DNA of 64,000 bases. It comes from Devosia sp. Its GTDB lineage: Bacteria; Pseudomonadota; Alphaproteobacteria; Rhizobiales; Devosiaceae. The DNA is taken from the NCBI GenBank assembly GCA_016713105.1, contig JADJPS010000020.1, positions 1 through 64,000 on the forward strand. Direction: 5' to 3'. The notes beneath the pieces are model-generated. The model was not told the origin of the DNA and did not search any database. It saw nothing but the letters and a program-made list of their open reading frames with translations. How positions within the stretch are numbered: position 1 is the first letter of the stretch; every line of letters begins with the position of its first letter. Below, piece by piece: positions 61,896-64,000 of this stretch. A program made the translations under genes and the position numbers.

Positions 61896-63056
61896 TTACC
61901 GCCGCGCCGCGCTCTCCACCAGCTTTACCCAGTAGCTCACCCCGACCGGGATGATCTCGTCGTTGAAGTCGTACGTGTCTGAATGCAGTTCCGAACTCGG
62001 GCCGTTGCCAAGGAAGATGTACGCACCCGGCCGCGCCTGCAGCATGTAGGAAAAATCCTCGCCACCCATCTTGGCGTCGGCATTGGCATCGACCCGTTCG
62101 TCGCCGGCCACCGCTGCCGCCACCTGCGCCGCGAAGGCGGCCTCGTCTGGCGTGTTGACCGTCACCGGGTAGCCCCGCCTGTAGCTCACTTCGGCCTTTC
62201 CGCCGAAGGTCTGCGCGATGCCCTGCGCTACTCCCCGCAGGCGCTCTTCCATGTAGTCACGGATGGCCTCGTCGAGCGTGCGCACCGTGCCGGTCAGCTT
62301 CACCATGCGCGGGATGATGTTGAACGCCTCGCCAGCCTGCAGCATGGTGACGCTCAGCACCGCCGACTTCATCGGGTCGATGTCGCGCGACACGATCGAA
62401 TGCAGCGCCGTGATCATGTGCGCCGCGATCAGCACCGGGTCGACCGTGTTGTGCGGAATCGCGGCATGCCCGCCTTCGCCCTCGATGACGATGTCGAACG
62501 CATCGCTCGCCGCCATGATGCCACCGACGCGCACGCCGAAATGCCCGGCGGGCGTCCCGGGCATGTTGTGCAGCCCGTAGACCTCCTCGATCCCGAAGCG
62601 CTCCATCAGCCCATCCTCGAGCATGGCCTTGCCACCCGCCCCGCCTTCCTCGGCCGGCTGGAAGATCAGCACGGCCCGGCCGGTGAAATTGCGGGTCTCC
62701 GCGAGGTATCTGGCGGCGCCCAGCAGCATCGCCGTGTGCCCATCGTGCCCGCAAGCGTGCATGCGCCCCGGCGTTGCACTGCAGTACGGCTTGCCGGTCT
62801 TCTCGGTGATCGGCAGCGCGTCCATGTCCGCCCTGAGCCCGATCGTCCGGCCCGGCCCGTGCCCGTTGATCACCCCCACCACCCCGGTGCGTCCGACCTC
62901 CGTTACCACCTCGTCGACGCCGAAGCCCCTCAGCAGATCGGCAACCTTACCGGCCGTGCGGTGGACGTCGTACTGCAGTTCGGGGTGGGTGTGGAAATCG
63001 CGTCGCCATTCGGCGACCTGGTCGGCGAATTCGGCAATGGCATTGATGACGGGCAT
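61896..63056 (-). CDS. M20-family amidohydrolase (hippurate hydrolase type)
   Basis: 386 aa. WRRDFHTHPELQYDVHRTAG, IGLRADMDALPITEKTGKPY, MHACGHDGHTAMLLG (metal His and Asp), IFQPAEEGGAGGKAML (catalytic Glu pair) and MGGEDFSYMLQARPG near the end are all intact. Hydrolyses N-acyl amino acids or related amides. Cytosolic. Confidence 0.95.
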   Translation of the reverse strand: MPVINAIAEFADQVAEWRRDFHTHPELQYDVHRTAGKVADLLRGFGVDEVVTEVGRTGVVGVINGHGPGRTIGLRADMDALPITEKTGKPYCSATPGRMHACGHDGHTAMLLGAARYLAETRNFTGRAVLIFQPAEEGGAGGKAMLEDGLMERFGIEEVYGLHNMPGTPAGHFGVRVGGIMAASDAFDIVIEGEGGHAAIPHNTVDPVLIAAHMITALHSIVSRDIDPMKSAVLSVTMLQAGEAFNIIPRMVKLTGTVRTLDEAIRDYMEERLRGVAQGIAQTFGGKAEVSYRRGYPVTVNTPDEAAFAAQVAAAVAGDERVDANADAKMGGEDFSYMLQARPGAYIFLGNGPSSELHSDTYDFNDEIIPVGVSYWVKLVESAARR

Positions 63057-63263
63057 AATGAACCTGACGTTCGCAAGCCGCTACTGTGCCCGCTCCGGGG
63101 CAGGGGGGTCAACCCGCCGAAGGGCGGAGTCTGCGGCTCAGTTCATATTCCGGATGCCGACTGCGGCGGCCGGCCTGTGACGGCCGGTGTCGCGCCCAGC
63201 ACGCGCCTCGTCGCCTCCTGTCGGCGACCTGCGAGAGGTGGTGCTGGCGGGCGACCTGCAGGC

Positions 63264-64000
63264 TCAGCGCGTGTTGTGCAGCATGCCCTGAAAGGCGCGG
63301 TAACTGCCCTTTGGCGTGCGGACCTGCGTCGCGTAGTCGACATGCACGATGCCGAAGCGCGAAGTATAACCTTCCGCCCACTCGTAGTTGTCGAGCAGCG
63401 ACCAGGCGAAGAAGCCGCGGACATCGGCGCCCTGCGCCTGGGCGTTGGCGACCGCCCGCAGGTGGTCGTCATAGAACTTCACCCGGCGCGCGTCGTCGGT
63501 TTCGCTCATGCCGGTTTCGGTGACGTAGAGTGGCACCCTGGTGTATTCGCGGCTGACGCGAACGAGGAGATCCTCAAGGCCCTTGGGGTGGATCTCCCAG
63601 CCCAGGTCGGACGTTTCGAGATCGCCCGCGATGCGCCGGCCGCCGAACAGTCCGGCGTCGCGGTCGCCGGCGTATATACCGCGGGTGTAGTAGTTGATCC
63701 CCAGCCAGTCGAGCGGGCGGGAGACGGTCTCCATATCCTTCTCGAAGCCCTCCGGCAGCCAGGGCGCCAGCGCCGTGGTGAGTTCCACCGGATAGACGCC
63801 CTTGAACACGCCGCCGAGGTACCAGCGGTTGAACAGCGCATCGCCGATGTTTTCGGCGTCGAGATCCTCGGGCTTGCCAGAGGCCGGCTCGGTCTTTTCG
63901 AGGTTGAGCACGATGCCGAGATTCTTGGCGCCCTCGCCGCGGAGGGCGTCGATGGCCGTGCCATGCGCCAGCAACACGTGATGCATGGCACGTGCGGCGG
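63264..64000 (-). CDS. GH1 beta-glucosidase, C-terminal part (cut by window edge)
   Basis: The frame enters at 64000 and reads AARAMHHVLLAHGTAIDALR, a conserved GH1 stretch. LDWLGINYYTRGIYAG follows, then the nucleophile region YVTETGMSETDD (T-E-T-G instead of the more common T-E-N-G), and WSLLDNYEWAEGYTSRFGIV at the end. About 245 residues are in the window, so the acid/base half lies outside. Cleaves beta-glucosides. Confidence 0.94.
   Translation of the reverse strand, partial: AARAMHHVLLAHGTAIDALRGEGAKNLGIVLNLEKTEPASGKPEDLDAENIGDALFNRWYLGGVFKGVYPVELTTALAPWLPEGFEKDMETVSRPLDWLGINYYTRGIYAGDRDAGLFGGRRIAGDLETSDLGWEIHPKGLEDLLVRVSREYTRVPLYVTETGMSETDDARRVKFYDDHLRAVANAQAQGADVRGFFAWSLLDNYEWAEGYTSRFGIVHVDYATQVRTPKGSYRAFQGMLHNTR

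Overview
GC-rich bacterial DNA, almost certainly from an alphaproteobacterium. The block DUF2948-hisD-UPF0262/phosphatase-infA-maf-yacG-tRNA-Phe is a typical alphaproteobacterial housekeeping neighbourhood, and the fixLJ / ccoNOQP-ccoGHIS / fnr-hemN / fixK-like cluster has the rhizobial or purple-bacterial form of microaerobic control. Genus cannot be read from the sequence alone.

Region 1 (about 662-15443) looks like a decayed genomic island inserted at the 3' end of tRNA-Thr. A 29-bp imperfect copy of the tRNA 3' end lies at 662-690, the tRNA is at 15420-15491, and a truncated tyrosine integrase lies just inside. The island holds wreckage (mrr-like restriction gene, DUF429 gene plus a second chimeric remnant, an IS5-type and an IS3-type element, half of a type I secretion exporter). 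It also holds one coherent module at 4026-11675: a PQQ-dependent alcohol dehydrogenase with an Asp-x-Asp motif of the lanthanide type, two XoxJ/MxaJ-like periplasmic binding proteins, an ABC-2 transporter, an M50-like membrane protein and two cytochromes c. One of the cytochromes has lost its heme motif through paired frameshifts.

Region 2 (15766-20278) is the housekeeping block. UPF0262 and a low-molecular-weight phosphatase are one fused reading frame, and maf is cut by an in-frame amber codon. Region 3 (20559-26950) holds a sulfotransferase-like protein, a CZB protein, an ArsR/SRPBCC pair and part of a Tad/Flp pilus locus (TPR lipoprotein, small lipoprotein, cpaC, cpaB). Region 4 (27155-29768) is a polar amino-acid-type ABC importer without its ATPase, with a palindromic operator candidate and an intra-operon terminator.

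Region 5 (29596-44675) is the oxygen-response core: universal stress protein, 37-aa membrane peptide, fixL, fixJ, stand-alone receiver, hemerythrin-like protein, ccoNOQP, ccoGHIS, fnr, hemN and a fixK-like regulator. Five FNR/FixK-type boxes (four good, one weaker) sit at the intergenic positions expected for control of these genes, three of them in divergent intergenic regions. ccoN and fixL each carry an apparent single-base frameshift.

Region 6 (45128-64000) is general metabolism and envelope: TIM-barrel isomerase plus SDR, an undecaprenyl-phosphate sugar transferase, a CAP lipoprotein, glpD-glpK, an AEC transporter, the alpha-E / ATP-grasp / transglutaminase-like trio, a hydroxyacid dehydrogenase with an SDR, DUF1761, a GH13 glucosidase, an AbrB-type transporter, an M20 amidohydrolase and the C-terminal part of a GH1 beta-glucosidase cut by the window edge. 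Several lesions in otherwise well-conserved genes may be sequencing errors and should be checked against reads.
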